Assembly (NCBI GenBank): GCA_002633005.1
Contig: NMRA01000368.1
Location: forward strand, 304,920 to 366,919
Direction: 5' to 3'
From: Phoronis australis
Lineage: Eukaryota > Phoronida > Phoronidae
Length of the DNA stretch: 62,000 nt
Within the stretch, counting starts at the first letter, position 1; every line of letters begins with the position of its first letter. Positions 12,001-27,000 of this stretch are shown here, piece after piece. Below the pieces are notes generated by a model that saw only the letters and a list, made by a program, of their open reading frames with translations, was not told the DNA's origin and did no database searches. The position numbers and the translations under genes are program-made.

Positions 12001-15000
12001 ATTCCGTTAGAACAACTAGTCCACAATGCATTCATCGTGAAATTATCAGAAAAAAAATCACAACTGCTGGCGTATTTGTATAAGTTGGATACATTGACGA
12101 TATCCAACGATATCCCTCCCATCCCGGTGCAAATGGCACTCAAAGGGACATGAAGGTGTCACAAAGGCGTAATTTTCAGAAAAACTTTCTGAGTGTCAGG
12201 CCCCTATTATATGTATCTCTGCATAGTGACAGCTCGATATGATAGATCTGTCAAATATAGAAGATTTCCAGGTAAATGTTATTTTATCACTTTCATTGTA
12301 AGTGACTAGTCACTATCATCAAAGGAGTGACAGTCACCTTTGACCCTAAAGTTCAAATCCAGCTAACTGCCTTAATTGATCCAGATTACGCAATCTATGC
12401 CCCTTGCTCATAGTGAACTACCTCTGCTATCTCAGTCTACAGTATAGTAGATCGCCATGCCATGATGTGCCTTGCTCATAGTTCTATCTCTGCTATCTCA
12501 GTCTACAGTATAGTAGATCGCCATACCATGATGTGCCTTGGTTGCCTAGGAAGACCTGGAGAATCTTGGGAGGGGATGTTCTAAGTCGAAGGAACATCAC
12601 ATACAGGGAGGGCTGGTACAATGTTCACACTTTGAAGGTCACAAGCCATGAATTTTTGAAATTTGTTCACTAGCCCTGTAGTTAAAATAATCACATTCTG
12701 TTATTTTGTGTGTCTCTGATATAGGATATTAATGTCAAAGTTATTACTATCTAAATTTGTCATCATTATATTTACGAGTTGCCTCATTTGACCTGGCTGT
12801 TTAAGGGTTACAAGGAAATTGTTTAAAAGTTAATCTCGTTATGGGGCTTATTATTAAACAATCAATCATTTTATCATTGGTTCACTGTTATAATCTTTCC
12901 TTATCAAAATTCCTTCTCCATGGTCTCCTACTATCTGCTTACTCTGTTTTTTAGGGCGGAGTTTGAATGTGTTGTGTGGGCTTGCTGATAAAGTATCGGG
13001 TTCTCTCATTATATGTAAACACGTTATACACGTAGATTGAATGGTTGAATGAACTTCAATACCTTATGACAAAACAAAATTATGTTAAAACATAATTTTG
13101 TTTTATGTTTTTTGTCTTGTCTGTTTCATTCAGTGGACTCTGAATTTTTACTTAATTGTTGTTACCTTCTGGTTGTTTACATGACTGTGGTATAGAAGCA
13201 TCAATATTCAGCTTTGTCCCAGCTGGCAGTTGTGTAGTATTTTTATGTCATGCAATAAACAATGAAGATAACCTCAATCAATTTCTAGCCTGTCTGCCAG
13301 TTGTTTATTGAGCTTGGGTTTATGATTGTGTATTAGACTGGGGGAACATGTGTTCATAGTTAAAAAAGGTATTCTGCTGAATCTTACTGTGCTTGGTTTT
13401 GTGGTGCCAGTAGTGAAGATGTGATTGCCAGGTTGTGTTGTGTTCAGTGACTGGTTGTACCTGGTTGATCAATCATTCATCTTTGCCACTGTCACCCAGG
13501 CTTGACATTGCTATGCATCCATTGTTAGTCAGTGGTAATTATGTAAGAATTTATCCATTTATCTGAATGTATTTATTATGGACCATCTGCTACATGCAAT
13601 CAGCTACTGACCAGTGCTATATGTATCCTTCATTGCTTTTCTTTCAATTGGAAGTTTATTTTTCACTAGAATAATGTAAATGTGAGTGGAATATAACATA
13701 AAATATAATCTTGTCATTAACAATGGCTAACTTTCGAAGTAGCTGTGCCATATTGAAATTCACCAACGTGCCAGACGGTGATCAGGTCTTTGGTGGACAG
13801 GCGTTAACGCCACCAGCAGATCCCATGTGGGAAGTATAAACAGTGTTTTGACACCATTCCCGCCATCATAATTCTGGCAAATTTTCACTACTGTGTGTTG
13901 GGGTGTACCAATGTCTCACAGAAAAGGCAAACCTTTTGAAATATCCATTGATGAAGGACATCATGTTCATTCCATATACATTTCCCACCACGAAGAGTAG
14001 GCAGCTGCACCCAAGTAAGCGGTATATCGTTGTAAAAAAGCTAAATTGAAATAACTCAACCTAATCAAGTAACCACTATGTCACTATGTGGTAATTGAAT
14101 TTCTGTCCACCAAATCTCAGTCAGACCGAGCGGAAGTTGCTTTTGCGCTCTCAAGTCTGGAGAACACTAATATGAAAATTCCTCCACTGAATGGTTCCTA
14201 CATTTTATAAATTCTTGGGAAATCTGAAAGGCAAAAAATTATACCCTACACCGGTCTTTGATGATGCGAGAAGACATACATGATGCCCTAAGGCAAGGTC
14301 TGAGTTGCCTCAGTTGCCTGAGTTGTCTGAGTTGTTGGTGAACTATCCAGACCCTTTCTTTGAAACTTGATAATTGACACTGGCTTTGGCCGACATTGCT
14401 GTTGTGCATAATATAGGTGGTGTTCCTAATGTCTGAAACAGTTGCAATGCAGTCCTCTGCTGTATGATCTTGTGGAATGTGTTTTTCTACCTGTGTACTG
14501 GAGGACTTTTCGCACTTGGTTTTACATGTATTTCCATTTAAACTTTTATTTTATCTTTTTTGCCTACTAATCTGGTTTTAGAAATAGAAAATATGTTCAC
14601 TCTTTGTCTGGTTTAAGATTTCAGATAATTAATTACCGATAATACTCTTTATCTGACACCTACCAAGAAGTTATATTGATAGGATACCTTCGTTACCAAG
14701 GATTGACTAATAAAACACATAATTTGCAAATTCTGTGCAAAAAATAGGCTTTGTGGAAAATGTGACGGCCTCCATGAAAAATCATTTGTTTTTTGAAAAA
14801 CGCAATCATGTTATTACAAAAATGTGGGCATTGCTTTTGTGTATATACTATGATTCTGTAGTCACCAAGGGTTTAAAAATGTGTAGTTTTACGGGATTAC
14901 TAAAAAAGTCATTTAAGAAATTCAGTCCTTGGTAATGAAAATGAAGCACAGAGTGAGCACAGTATTATACTCAAAGTTTTCCTGTGAGCGTAGGATTTGG

Positions 15001-18000
15001 TTTAATTTCCCTCGTTATTGTGTGTACTGCCCGTAGAAGCTACTGCGATACTTTAAATTAGTAAATCCTTCACAAACCATCAGACTTATTTGAGCAACTT
15101 GTTAACTCTGATGCCTTTAGCTTGAGCAGACAAGAATCTTTCAACTTCCCTTGGACAGAACAGTCCATTGCCTGTCCCTTTAATCTCTCCCAGACATAGC
15201 TGATACACATTTATGTAGGTAGTGTCAACTGAAGTATTGCAGGTATTTAGTTCCTTGCCCAAAGGCACAAGTATATATCTGCAGCTCTAAGCCATTGATT
15301 GAACCTACACATCGCCTAATGGTTGAGAATCTCCCAATTTCTGTTGAGCCACATACTATAGGCACTGCACTGCACTGCACTGCACTGCACTGCACTGCAC
15401 TGCACTGCACTGCACTGCACTGCACTGCACTGCACTGCACTGCACTGCACTGCACTGCACTGCACTGCACTGCACTGCACTGCACTGCACTGCACTGCAC
15501 TGCACTGCACTGCAGGTCATTATTATGACCCTCTATAAATAGTTACAGGGATTCTACACTTATTTGGCACACAATATGTCAGACCAGTGAAATTCTAGTT
15601 TGTCTAATTTCTCCATAAAAATAAATTTAGTCTGTTGCTAGCAGTAAATGTACTGTGTAGGTGTCATCTAGAAACATGCGGTGAAGTTTCCATTACTGGC
15701 AGTACAGTAATTACCCTTGAAAAAGTAAAAAAATTTCAACTTTGGCAATTGTTTTTTTTGTGAAATAAGTGGAGAGTTACGATATATCGTGTAATTGTAA
15801 GTGCTTTATTTAAATTCTCTACTTAATCTTTCAGTCTCCCTTCAAAAGATCGATGTGGACATCTCCATGGAGGGGCTGTGTGCCAATGTTGATGCCATCA
15901 TTCACTACCGTAACATGGACTTTGTACCGGTCGGTGCTCAGTTCTACTGCATACTGGGACACCACTGTGTGCTGTACAAGTTTGAGGCAGAAATACAAGA
16001 CCGCATCATCATTGGCGAATGCGTGGAAAAGAAGAAGGTATTTGTATATCAATTGCTAACGTAGTAAAGGCACAGCAAATTTTCCCAATCATTCAGGGTT
16101 CATGCTCACCTGAAGAGAATGGTGTCTTCATACCTTCTAAGAGGTATTTTTATGGGCCTAATGAGGGGTCGTCTGTGATTTTCAGTCCCAAAATCGTGGC
16201 ATTGATAGTCCTGTCTCAGTGTCTTTTCCACACATCCCACCCTCTCGGTGTGCATGTGTGCACATTTTCTTCAACTGCTGTAAAATTTGTTTAAAAAATG
16301 CTATAATGGCTTTTTGCTGAGTTTATTAAGGTCTTATTCATGGCAGCAAAGTCAAGAAAATGTCATGTACTCGTTACACTATTGAAGTGCTTTGACTGAA
16401 AAATTCATATTTACCACAAAACATCCGGACTCACTCAGCATTAGATCCACCTTCAGTGCTGACAGGTAATATACCTGTTTCCGTTCCTCGTAATTGGTGT
16501 GGAAATCTTCAGATCTTACCTAGATTCTGGCTAGCTTTAATTTCAAGCCTACTGTACCAATGTAGTAGAACCTTAGAAATCCTCTCTAATCTTGGTGTAG
16601 CAAGTGGCGGTATGCACATGTTCCTCAAGTAACTAAGATTTGTAGAAATTGCCAACCATTTGTCTTGCTCATCATGGTCATTTTGGTGATAACAGAGCAG
16701 TAGTACTGTAGCATAGCTAGACATTTGATCTTCAATAATTGTAATTTGCAGATCTTGAAGTAATGCAATACAGGGTGTAGAACTTTCTTCTTTTTCGGTT
16801 TCAATTTTCACGTTTGATTTCCAGTTTCCTCTTTTTTCATTTGCTTTTACTCAACTCATTCATTTTGACTTTTTATGCAAATACGTTTATTTCAGTTAAA
16901 TTTTACAATGCTAAACATATTTCCATCCCACAAGCCTGTTTATTGGTGGAAAAATACATCATCTGGAAAATTTTCCTCCTTTTTGTCATTGGTCATTCCA
17001 AGCTCTGGCACTGAGAGTACTAACAATAGCAGTATGTGGTGGGTCCTGTCAGTTGTCCGTTAAGCTTTTACTCCAGTAGCTCAGTTGTATTAAATTTGTT
17101 CATTCTTGCATCTTATTTCGTGCATCCTGAGATCATAAGGTACTCTAAAAGTGTGACATATTCTTTAAATCACAAAGATGTTTTTCTGATTGTGCATTTA
17201 GTAATTGTTTTGTCACACTTTTAGATTGTACAAAGGTGCACTTTATTGATGAATGTGTTCTATTTACTTCATTCTTTTCTCCTCCCTCTATCCTTGGACT
17301 GTCAAAGCTGCACAAACATAATCCAGCATGCATACAGTTTTCACTCCAGCATGCATACAGTTTTCACAACTAAGCAAAACCCTGTTGTCTCCAATGGTCC
17401 AACTCTTATTTGTCCTCTGCTGTAATCCTGTTGATTTTGGTATTGTTAAATCAACACATCACCAGTTACTTGATTCCTCTGCACCTCATATGAATAGAAA
17501 TCCCATGTGTTCTCACAATGTCACCCTGTCCAAGGTGGGGCTTTGATAGAACATAATCTCAATGGTCAATTTGTTCAGCGTTTTTTTTTTCACCCACAGA
17601 TTATACATTGAATGCTCATACTTGTGGTTTTAAACAGTAGGTGGCACATTCTTTTCATAGTAAAAATAACATTTTGGTCCTTTCCTGGTTGTTTTGAATT
17701 TTAAATAAGTCTACATTAGTTGACTTGAGAATTACCCGAAATTCCTGGTGAGGGCAATTTTTCTTACACAAGAACTTAACCATTAATAATGTTAGTGGAT
17801 TGCTGGCAATTAAATATTCCTTGCCCTTGTTAACATGTAAACATAGCATGTGAGGTTTCTAAGCAATACAGATATTTGTTATATCTTGTTTTTTATCAGC
17901 ACACAAGCTGAAAGAGAATTCTGAACATTATAGGTATCTTAATGTATGGCATGGTAAAAAAGTAAAATCTCATGAATTTAGGGTACGTGGTAGGTATGTG

Positions 18001-21000
18001 AAGTTAAATTTTCATTCTCCATAAAGATAAGTGACACTAAACAAATGCTTTATATTAGCTTTTTAAATAGTACGCCATACCTACTATCAGACTATCAATA
18101 TGAGAGAAATTTTGGAAACTCTGAATAAGTCAGAAGCCCAAGTTTGAAAACTGAAAAAGCAAATTATTTGATTATTTTTGCCTGAAATTTGTGAGATTTT
18201 ACCTGAATCGTAACAGTTTTATTTTCAATAGAATAGCGGTATTCAGTAGATCCCCTGAATGGTTTTTGCTACGTAATTCTAGATTGAAGAAGATCTACAA
18301 GATGCCATCGCCAACATGCGCCGTCGGTACAAGTACTGCCCTGCCCCCGAGGACAGTTTCAGGTGTTACCTAGGAAACCTGCCTCCCGACACAAAAGCTA
18401 TCGTCCGTCTTAGCATTGCTTGTGAGCTCCATGTAGAACCAGATGGTAGTGTCTACTTTCAACTGCCTGTAGTACTGAATCCGCCCTACTCTCAATTTTT
18501 TGAAGGTTTGTACATTGCAATATATTGGGAATTAATAATCTCTCATTGAAGCTGTAACATCTTATCAACATTATGGTGCGTATAATGATGGAAATAAGAC
18601 GAGAAATTGTAAGCGCATTGTTCTCAAGCTTTTGCTGTCAATTATGCTGATTCTCAAATGGTAACAAGATATTAAGTGGAACAAGCTTTTATGCTATATA
18701 GTGATGGAACTTGTGTTGATAGTACTTGCGTGCCAACTCGCCAATGTCTGTTTAACTGTTGGCTATCACACATTGAAGGGTTAAAGTGGCTTGCATGGTT
18801 TAGGCACCGGATCACTGCAAGTGTAAGTTGGTGTTTAACTTTGCTTTCATAAAGATTTTTCCTCAAAAACCTTTGATAACATTATGCAGTTTTATTTTCA
18901 GATGTGCGTGACTCCAGCACCGCTAGTCGTGGACATCGCATTTCCAATGGCACTCATCGCAGCAGCACTCTAAGCATTGGCAGTGCCTTTGCGCGTTCTC
19001 CCAATCGTCTCAGCTTTCGCTCGTCAACGTGGCGCAATTCGTGGGCCAGCTGGGCCAGCGGGGGATACACACCTAGTCCCAGTGCTAACACTAGCTTCAC
19101 TTTTCCCGACCCCTCCGAAATACCCTATTCACTTAATCTGAACTTGACCATCAAGTCTTTCCAGGAGATCGCCGACGTTGTCTCACGGCAAGCCAAGGTG
19201 GATGTCAAGTATCTTAACATGGAGCGCACCTCTGCATCAGTAAGTGTACTTTTAAAATGGTACTTTTATTATATCCAAAATATGCTTGGATCAGGGCTTG
19301 GAATTTTCCGCGGAAACGCGGATTTCCGCTTTTTTGAAATGTGCTTTCCGCTTTTTTTATAATATTTCCTCGTAAAAAAAATCGGATTTGATATGAAATT
19401 TCCGCGGCAAATTCCTTTCTTACCGCGGCGTTGCAGACGACGTTCACCTCGGAAAGCGGAAGTCTTTATGTTTCGGAGGAACGTAAATTGTCAACATTGC
19501 CGGGGCATCTGGATCTGGGTAAAGCGTGGTCTGATTTTCAATGGCGGCTCGTGTTACTGTTAAGCGCGGCGACAAATACTACCGCTCTGCAGCCAAATTT
19601 GTGTGGGTTGGGAGTGGACGGGCGAGCGAAAAGGACGCAGATGCATGCTACTGATGGTGGTAATGTTGTTTTTTTTTTGTCGCGGAAAGGTTCACATTGA
19701 CCATTTCAAAGGCTGGTTATCGGGCATGATTTGGGCCGTGAAAGTTTCCGCGTTTTTTGTCATTGGTCATTCCAAGCCCTGTTGGATGTGCTTAACAAAA
19801 AAGGGTAACAGTGGGAAATTAGATGAAAACTGAATGATTCTTACTTCTGAATCACTAAACGTGGCAGACTTCAGTTCAGTTGGGAATCGGTCTTGGCATT
19901 ACAACACAGCAATGTATTTCACTCATTTCCAGGTGTCTCTGCCAGATCCCTATCACTTCAGCAAAGTGCTGTCATTTAGAGTTCACTATGTCGGCGGCTA
20001 TAACCCCAATGTATTATGGGAGAGAGGAAATAAAGAAGGGGGTGAGTGCTAGATTGTAGTCTTGCAGCCATTGGATTTCGAGAAATGTTGACATTTTTGA
20101 ACGAACATTGTTAAATGTGGTTTCTGTTGAAACGTGTAATTTCTTATAGTTGCTGTGAGCCCACAACTGTCAAAAAGGTAGGTTTTGATTCAGAGCGTAT
20201 GCCATTATAAATTGGTTTTATTTCTTACTTAGATTTGAAGTGATTTCTGGGCTTGGGAAGTACTGACTGTTATTAATCAAGACCAGGCTAGTTATGTTGT
20301 CTTAATGCAGAGAGGGATTTTATATGGCAAGCAGTACTTCAAGAAATATAGACCTGTAAGTTCACACTTAGGCCAGAAATCACTTCTTATTTATTTGGGG
20401 AACATCAAGCTTAGACCTATTTAAGTAAGTCATCTGGGTTAAACGCCTGTTTGGCAGAAGACTATGTCATGTTGGCTTCAGATATTTGGGAATTGGGTTT
20501 TTCACCAAATTTTGTTTTGAGGGCTCTGAATTGAATTAGTGCCAAAATCTAATTAATCACTCGAATGCTAACTTACTATCAGATAATGAGTAATAATACG
20601 AGGTCCCGCATTTTGAGAGCCAGTTTTCTCCACTGAACAAAGAGCATTAAACTGGTTCTCAAAATCTAGGACCCTTCTAAATGGCTATTGGCAGACTATA
20701 TTCATAGTTGCTGCTGACAACTTGAACTCCAACTGTTCAAATTCATCCATAGGTGGCATGTTGGCTCACGACGTACTTATGATTGACTTCTGCCCTGATC
20801 TCTCGGAGACAATCACCAAGCCAAAGAAAAGTAATCGTGGAGAGTTCATCTTTTTTGTTGACCGATCAGGTTAGTGAACATCTGCAGCCGCATACTGATT
20901 GCTCAAGGAGACATGCTATTGCTATCTTTAGCTGGCCTTTATTTAAAATTGTCCCTTAGTATTCTCGGATTATGATGCCAACATCCATCAGATGAGGGCC

Positions 21001-24000
21001 TTTGATCCCGGTCAGTTTGTAACTTTTTTTCGATAGATCTATCATTGTTAAGGTTGCTAAGTGGAATACCATTAAGTGACACTTATACCAAGCTAACAAT
21101 ACAAATTTTAAAATGGCTGTGTTGGTCATAGGCATAATCATAGCCAGTTTAGTTGCAACACTGTTATCATTTAATATTCAAAAATGAATAAATTAGTGCC
21201 CATTTTGCATGAGTATAATCCCCTATTTAACTGATCAACGTGATTGATGGTGCAACTTATTTCTTCTATATTCAGGAAGTATGCGAGGAGACAAGATGCG
21301 CAGTGCACGAATCGCCCTGCTGACATTCCTGAAGAGTCTTCCAGTTGGCTGTTATTTCAACCTCGTCGGATTCGGCAACAACTACGTCATGTGTTTCCCC
21401 GGGTATGTCCTTGTCACTTCAAGCACGTGGATTACTTCTAGAAGTAGTGATTCAATCACATAGATTTAGTGTTTTATCAATTATGCATGTAGCATCCTGT
21501 GAGTTCCTATGTTTTAGTATATCCAGATTTTAAGAGTAATTCCCATTAGAAAACTCAAGACTTTGATTCTCTTTCTTAGAAAACTGAGACTTCTATCAGC
21601 AACATTCATGAGGATACTTCTATGACTAATTCATGTTCTTAGAAATGACAGGCTTTTTCAAGTAGATTATATTTAGAAAACTTCTATGGGTAACCTCCGA
21701 CTTTCAGTGGTTACCATCTGTTACTGAACTAAGACGTAACATAATTAGGTAACTTGTTTAGAAAACTTAGCACATTGTAAAGATTTTTTGTGGAAATTTG
21801 AGATCTAACTTAAAGAAGCAACTTAGCATATAAAGTGTGTTCATGTTTCAGTGGCAGCAAATTGTATAATAAACAGAATCTCGAGAAGGCCATGCTGTTC
21901 CAGAGCTTCTTTCACAGTAACATGGGCGGCAGCGAGTTGTTGAAGCCACTCAAGTGTGTCTACAAGAGGCGACCCATGAGGAACCACCCTAGAAAGGTAG
22001 GGGATGAGGGGGGGAGTGTTGCTCTTTTGTAGTACTGGAAAATTTCTCTTAAAAGTTACTGAACTTCCTTGAGATGAAAGGGCAATGTTTCGTCAGCGTC
22101 TGCTGGATTTTTCATGCCTGGCAACTTCCTATGGATTTGGTCGGAGTTGAGAAAATCGTCGGGAAATTTTAGTCAGAATCCTGTCCAAGGTGTGTGATAT
22201 GTAACGAATGAGTCTTACATACATCTATTTATCAGTGTGACCTACAATCCCTGTCCTAACGGTTAAGTGCACCCGAAATTACCACATTATAATTATGGAA
22301 TGCGAATGGAATTCACCATCAGAGTACCTATAATTACGGATCATGACAGGCAATATGCGTCATGTTGAGGAAACAGTATATTGTCTGGTTACAATTAGTG
22401 CAAATTGCACAACTGACAAATAATGCTTGAAAATGTGATGTGGGAAGAGTTGATTCCACTGATCTTAATTTTTGGATGTGCGTGTTTTTCACATTTCTGA
22501 ATTTCCTGATGAGAAAAATTATGCGGCACTAGTGATATAAATATTTGTTTTAATGCTGCAAGAGATGTTTCATTTGGATTAAATCAACTGTTAGACTGGA
22601 AGCAAGTGCATGATGGGAAATATTTTATGTGTCAGTTCTCCTGGAGTGTGTTCAGTAAGGCTGATATATTGCAAGTCAGATGAGTTCTTGCAGGATATCA
22701 CCTGAACTTTTGTGGATAACCAAAACTATTGCGTGCACATCCCAGAATTCAGCTTGGAAGTTACAAGGCATTTTATGATTGATCTCTGATTAACGGTTCG
22801 CAATTGATGAGTATCCAACTCGCTAAAAATTTCCTGTTATTCATTGCACAAACAACTTTCATTTGCTTTCTGTAAGTAAGTCAGTCGTGTTTACCAAGCA
22901 AAGTATTGACAATTATCTCGTAAGAAACTAGTGTGGCTCAAGGCAGCACTGGTTTGCTAGATAGGTTGCTAGGTTACAAACAAAGGTTGCTAGGTTACAA
23001 ACAAAGGTTGCTAGGTTACAAACAAGTTGACTTGACATGGTGGATCACGTGATGGAACAGTGACCTGCATCAGTTGTTTTTTGTTATGAAAATGTGAACA
23101 CCAGCAATTATTGATTTTTTTTAATCATTTTATGTTTCAGATATTTATTTTGACTGACGGTGATGTTTTAGAAAAGCGTGCTGTGATAGAAATAGTAAGA
23201 AAGAATGCAAAGAATACAAGGTAGACATTCCTACGTTGTTTAGTTTTTATCGAGTAAAGTTGATATTAAATTAAGGTTGAAATGTTGTTTATTGACGTAT
23301 CCATCATTTTTAGGACAATTTTCCCTAGTTTATTGAATCTTCTGAGGTCAATAGATGTTTCAAAATGAGCATGCACAATGGACAAAGGACAAATTGAAAG
23401 TGGACGTTGGGAGAAAAGCTCGTCTATTGCAGCATGACTGTGAATAACGGACTGTAGTTTTTTAGAATGATCGTTGGATTTTATATCGTATTCAATGTTT
23501 GTGTTATGCGTTTGACTGTCGATATTCCTATGTTTGTTTCACTGTAATCAACTGGAGAGTTTCTTTATCAAAAAAATATTTTCATTGGGGTTGTTCATTT
23601 GTTTCAGAGTGTTTACTTATGGTATAGGAGACAATGTGTCTACGACTCTAGTCAAAGGTCTTGCCAGAGCTGGCAAGGGGAAATATGAGTTTATACAAGA
23701 CATCACAAAAATACAGTCAAAAGTAAGTCATTACTGTTCAGCATACATGTAGACTGAAGAACACATGTTGAGTACTTGATGGCAGTGAAGATAATTATAC
23801 CCTCAGTCAAATGGCTTTTTCGTAGTCATGATAATGTATATGTGGTTCTGTTTTAGATTACCTCATTACTCAAGTGTGCTATGAAGCCGTGTGTCACTGA
23901 TGTCAACATAGAGTTTGATCTTCCTGAGCCTATACAGGTTCAGCAGATACCTACAAAGATCTCAGCCCTGTACTCTGGACAGCGCCAGCTGGTTTTTGCC

Positions 24001-27000
24001 ACCATGGAATCTAGTGAGGTGGGTTTCATTGCTTCTTGATTGTGCAACAATAATGCGACCACTTGTCGGTGGTTATCTTTGTTTGTCCATCGTATCGCGT
24101 GAAAACTTGATAGATTGTGATGAAATATGAAACGGACTTATGTTGTGAAGATGTGCCAGCACCAATTGATTTTTTCATGGATTTCATTGCCATGGCATCC
24201 CCTGTTGGCTGTTGCAGTTTTCTTCCGAGACATTTCTTGTCCGTCGTTTTTGGTAAAAGGACTTGGACCAGTTTTGCCTTAACTGTATGCAAAAATACAT
24301 GATGAGATTGCACCTGCACTAGTCAATTTTTAGACAATTCCACTACTGTGGCTCCCCCTGGTGGCCATTTAATTTCGCTGAAATTTAATGCAGATGTATG
24401 TGATGGGAATGTATTGGCACTATTTAATTTTCGAATACATTTGATCTCTGTGGCATCTCCTGTATATTTTGGATAAAGAAATTCCTTGTCTATCAATTTT
24501 TGGCGACACAACTTGTTCAAGATTGCCGAACTTGACAAAATGGTATATGGTGGGAATTTGCTGGCACTAATCTACTACCCTTGGACCCAGTTGGCAATTT
24601 TCGTTTTTGACTAGATTTTACTTGTGCCTCGATTAGCACCGTAACAGCTTGACACATTTTGATGAAATTTGACACATGGGTTGATGTTTGGAATATGCTG
24701 CTACCGGTTGATTTTCTTACAATTTGATAACTGTGTTACCTTTTGTTGCCTGTTTTGATTATTAATTTTGACCAAATATTGCTTATACGACAATTACTGT
24801 TAAAACGGCTGAACAGATTTTGATGAATCTTGACACAGAGATATGTGGTGGGATGCACCAGCACCAGTTGACTTTTGCAAATATTTGACTGCAGTGTTAC
24901 TTCCTGTTAACCATTTTAGTTTTTGACTAGATACTGCCACGGTTGCTAATTGCAAAACCAGATTGACGGATTTTGTTGAAACTTAACACAAGGTTTCTTG
25001 GCTGAGATGCACTTATCTGGCAGCTGTTGATTATGGAACAGATCCAATCGCGGTAGAACTCCTCATTGGCCATTTTACTTTTTGACCCGATATTGCTTGT
25101 CTGTTGGTTATTATAAAATGACTTGACAGATTTTTGATGGACCTTGACAGTTGTTTGTGGTTGGGATGCACTAACCTCACTTTATTTTCAGTTTTGATAT
25201 AGTGGCCAAATTACTCGTAATTATGGTATGTCGTGCTTATGAACAGCTGTTCAATCGTGGGCACATTTTAATGCTTTGCGTTGCTCTTGTTAAAGAAGTT
25301 TAATTAACTTGCACAAAATGTATTCTGACATGTTCAATATTTTCAGCTTTTTACTTATCACATTTTCATAATATTCAGACATGTCGGTGGCACTTTTTGA
25401 ATAAAAGTCAGAAAATTGTTAATTCTCAACTATGTACATGTTTTGGTCTGAATGGAAAGATGTCAATGTTTAGAAGTTCTGTATGTCTGCATGGCAGGGT
25501 GCAAGTGACAATTCAAGTGTTGTAGTTAATGAACCAAACATACCTTGGAATATGGTAATCCTTTCTGCTTTCTGTTTCTAAACCCTATACTGAAATCTGA
25601 CTGCCTGATTACATTCACCCTGTCTTGCAGCCGTTCCCCCAGGATCTGTTAGGTGCTGTCACATTGACAGGCATGGTGGATGGGACGGAGTATGAACAGA
25701 AACTGGAGTTTTTCATCAACGGTAGTTACACTAGTCAGGCGCCGATACATCGACTGGCAGCCAGGGCACATATAGAGGAACTTGAGATGGACGATGATGG
25801 TATGTAGTGATTACGGGATCTTTTCGTAAAGATGTTGTTTCTTTTGTGCTTTGTTTCCCTTCAGAGCACAGTCAGATTTTCTTCAGTGAAAAGATGTTAG
25901 TGAAATTGAAACATTTTGCAAATTACAATTTTATATGTGGGTGGCTGATTTCGGTTTTTTGAAAATTTAAAGTAAAAGTGTAGTGTCATTCCAAGTAAAG
26001 TGTAGTGTCATTCAAAGTAAAGTGTAGTGTCATTTAAAGTAAAGTGTAGTGTCAATTAAAGTAAAGTTTAGTGTCATTCAAAGAAAAGTATAGCGTCATT
26101 CAAAGTAAAGTGTTATGTCATTCACTTTGGTGGCCATTTTGTTGATGCATCACTAGAAAATGAAAAAGCATTAGGAATTCTACATTATGTTCTTTTTGTT
26201 TTAAAATTTGATGGGCATCAATGACAATTTTAACTAAAATGCATTGGAAAGAGTATCTTTAAATTTTTGTAAGTAAAAAAATCAATGTGGCTATACGCCG
26301 ACCTTCAATCAAAAAATAAGTAAACATGATTTGTCTTCTGGTCTGAAATTGCAAAAGGTGATTTCTGGGCTAGGAAAAAGTGATAATTGGTTACTGCCTT
26401 CGACCAGGCTCAGCAACTGGGACATTTTATGTGCTAAGCATGTTTTTGAGCACTTACTAACTGTCACTATTTTCCAAGTCCAGAATTTGTTTCTTAAATG
26501 AAATAAAGAACTACTTGTGACTGACTTGATAACAGTAAGTGGTCTAAATCTTAGTTATGTTTTGTTTGGTGGAAGGCAAGTTAATGTCACTTTTAAATTG
26601 TTGTTTTGCTATCACTTCGGTTGATTTTACACTAACGAATGAAAACAAGAGCTGGAGCAGCTATAAAGTAAATATTTTTTGCTTTATTTGGAAATCTTCC
26701 AACAGAGCTGCGCTGCACACTGGTGCGGGACGTCTATTTGTACAGTCCCCAATCACACGCCTTGGAGACACAAGCTGTGATGATGAGTGTTCTTGCCAAC
26801 GTCAAGTCACGCTTCACTGGCTTCATCGCCTATAACCAAAAGACGGGCGAGCGAGTGGCCGACCCTCTACGCAGCTATTTCCTGAGGAGTATGCGGAGGG
26901 CGGGAAGAGCTGTAAGTCTACCATCTTAATTTAATTTAATATTATCGTACCTTTGTATTCCCAAGGGGTTGTCTTGGAAAACTGGCTACTGCCTTTTGAT

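Larger units (their letters stand above)
19933..24018 (+). other. VWA5B: VWA5B exons 5-11: vWA domain with MIDAS
   Basis: Exon 6 ends and exon 7 begins within GEFIFFVDRSGSMRG, so the DxSxS metal site (Asp343, Ser345, Ser347) spans the junction at 20869/21276. Exon 8 supplies MGGSEL, where Ser stands for the usual MIDAS Thr. Exon 9 supplies IFILTDGD with the third metal ligand (Asp442). Exon 10 carries VFTYGIGDN, a typical late vWA strand and helix, and exon 11 the following SALYSGQRQLVFA segment seen in VWA5 proteins. All ligand positions are present, so divalent metal binding is expected. Confidence 0.9.

Noticed and set aside
15225-15528. ORFs of 64-91 codons on both strands encoding LHCTA or QCSAV repeats
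   Set aside because: They come entirely from the (GCACT)n microsatellite, which has no stop in any frame.
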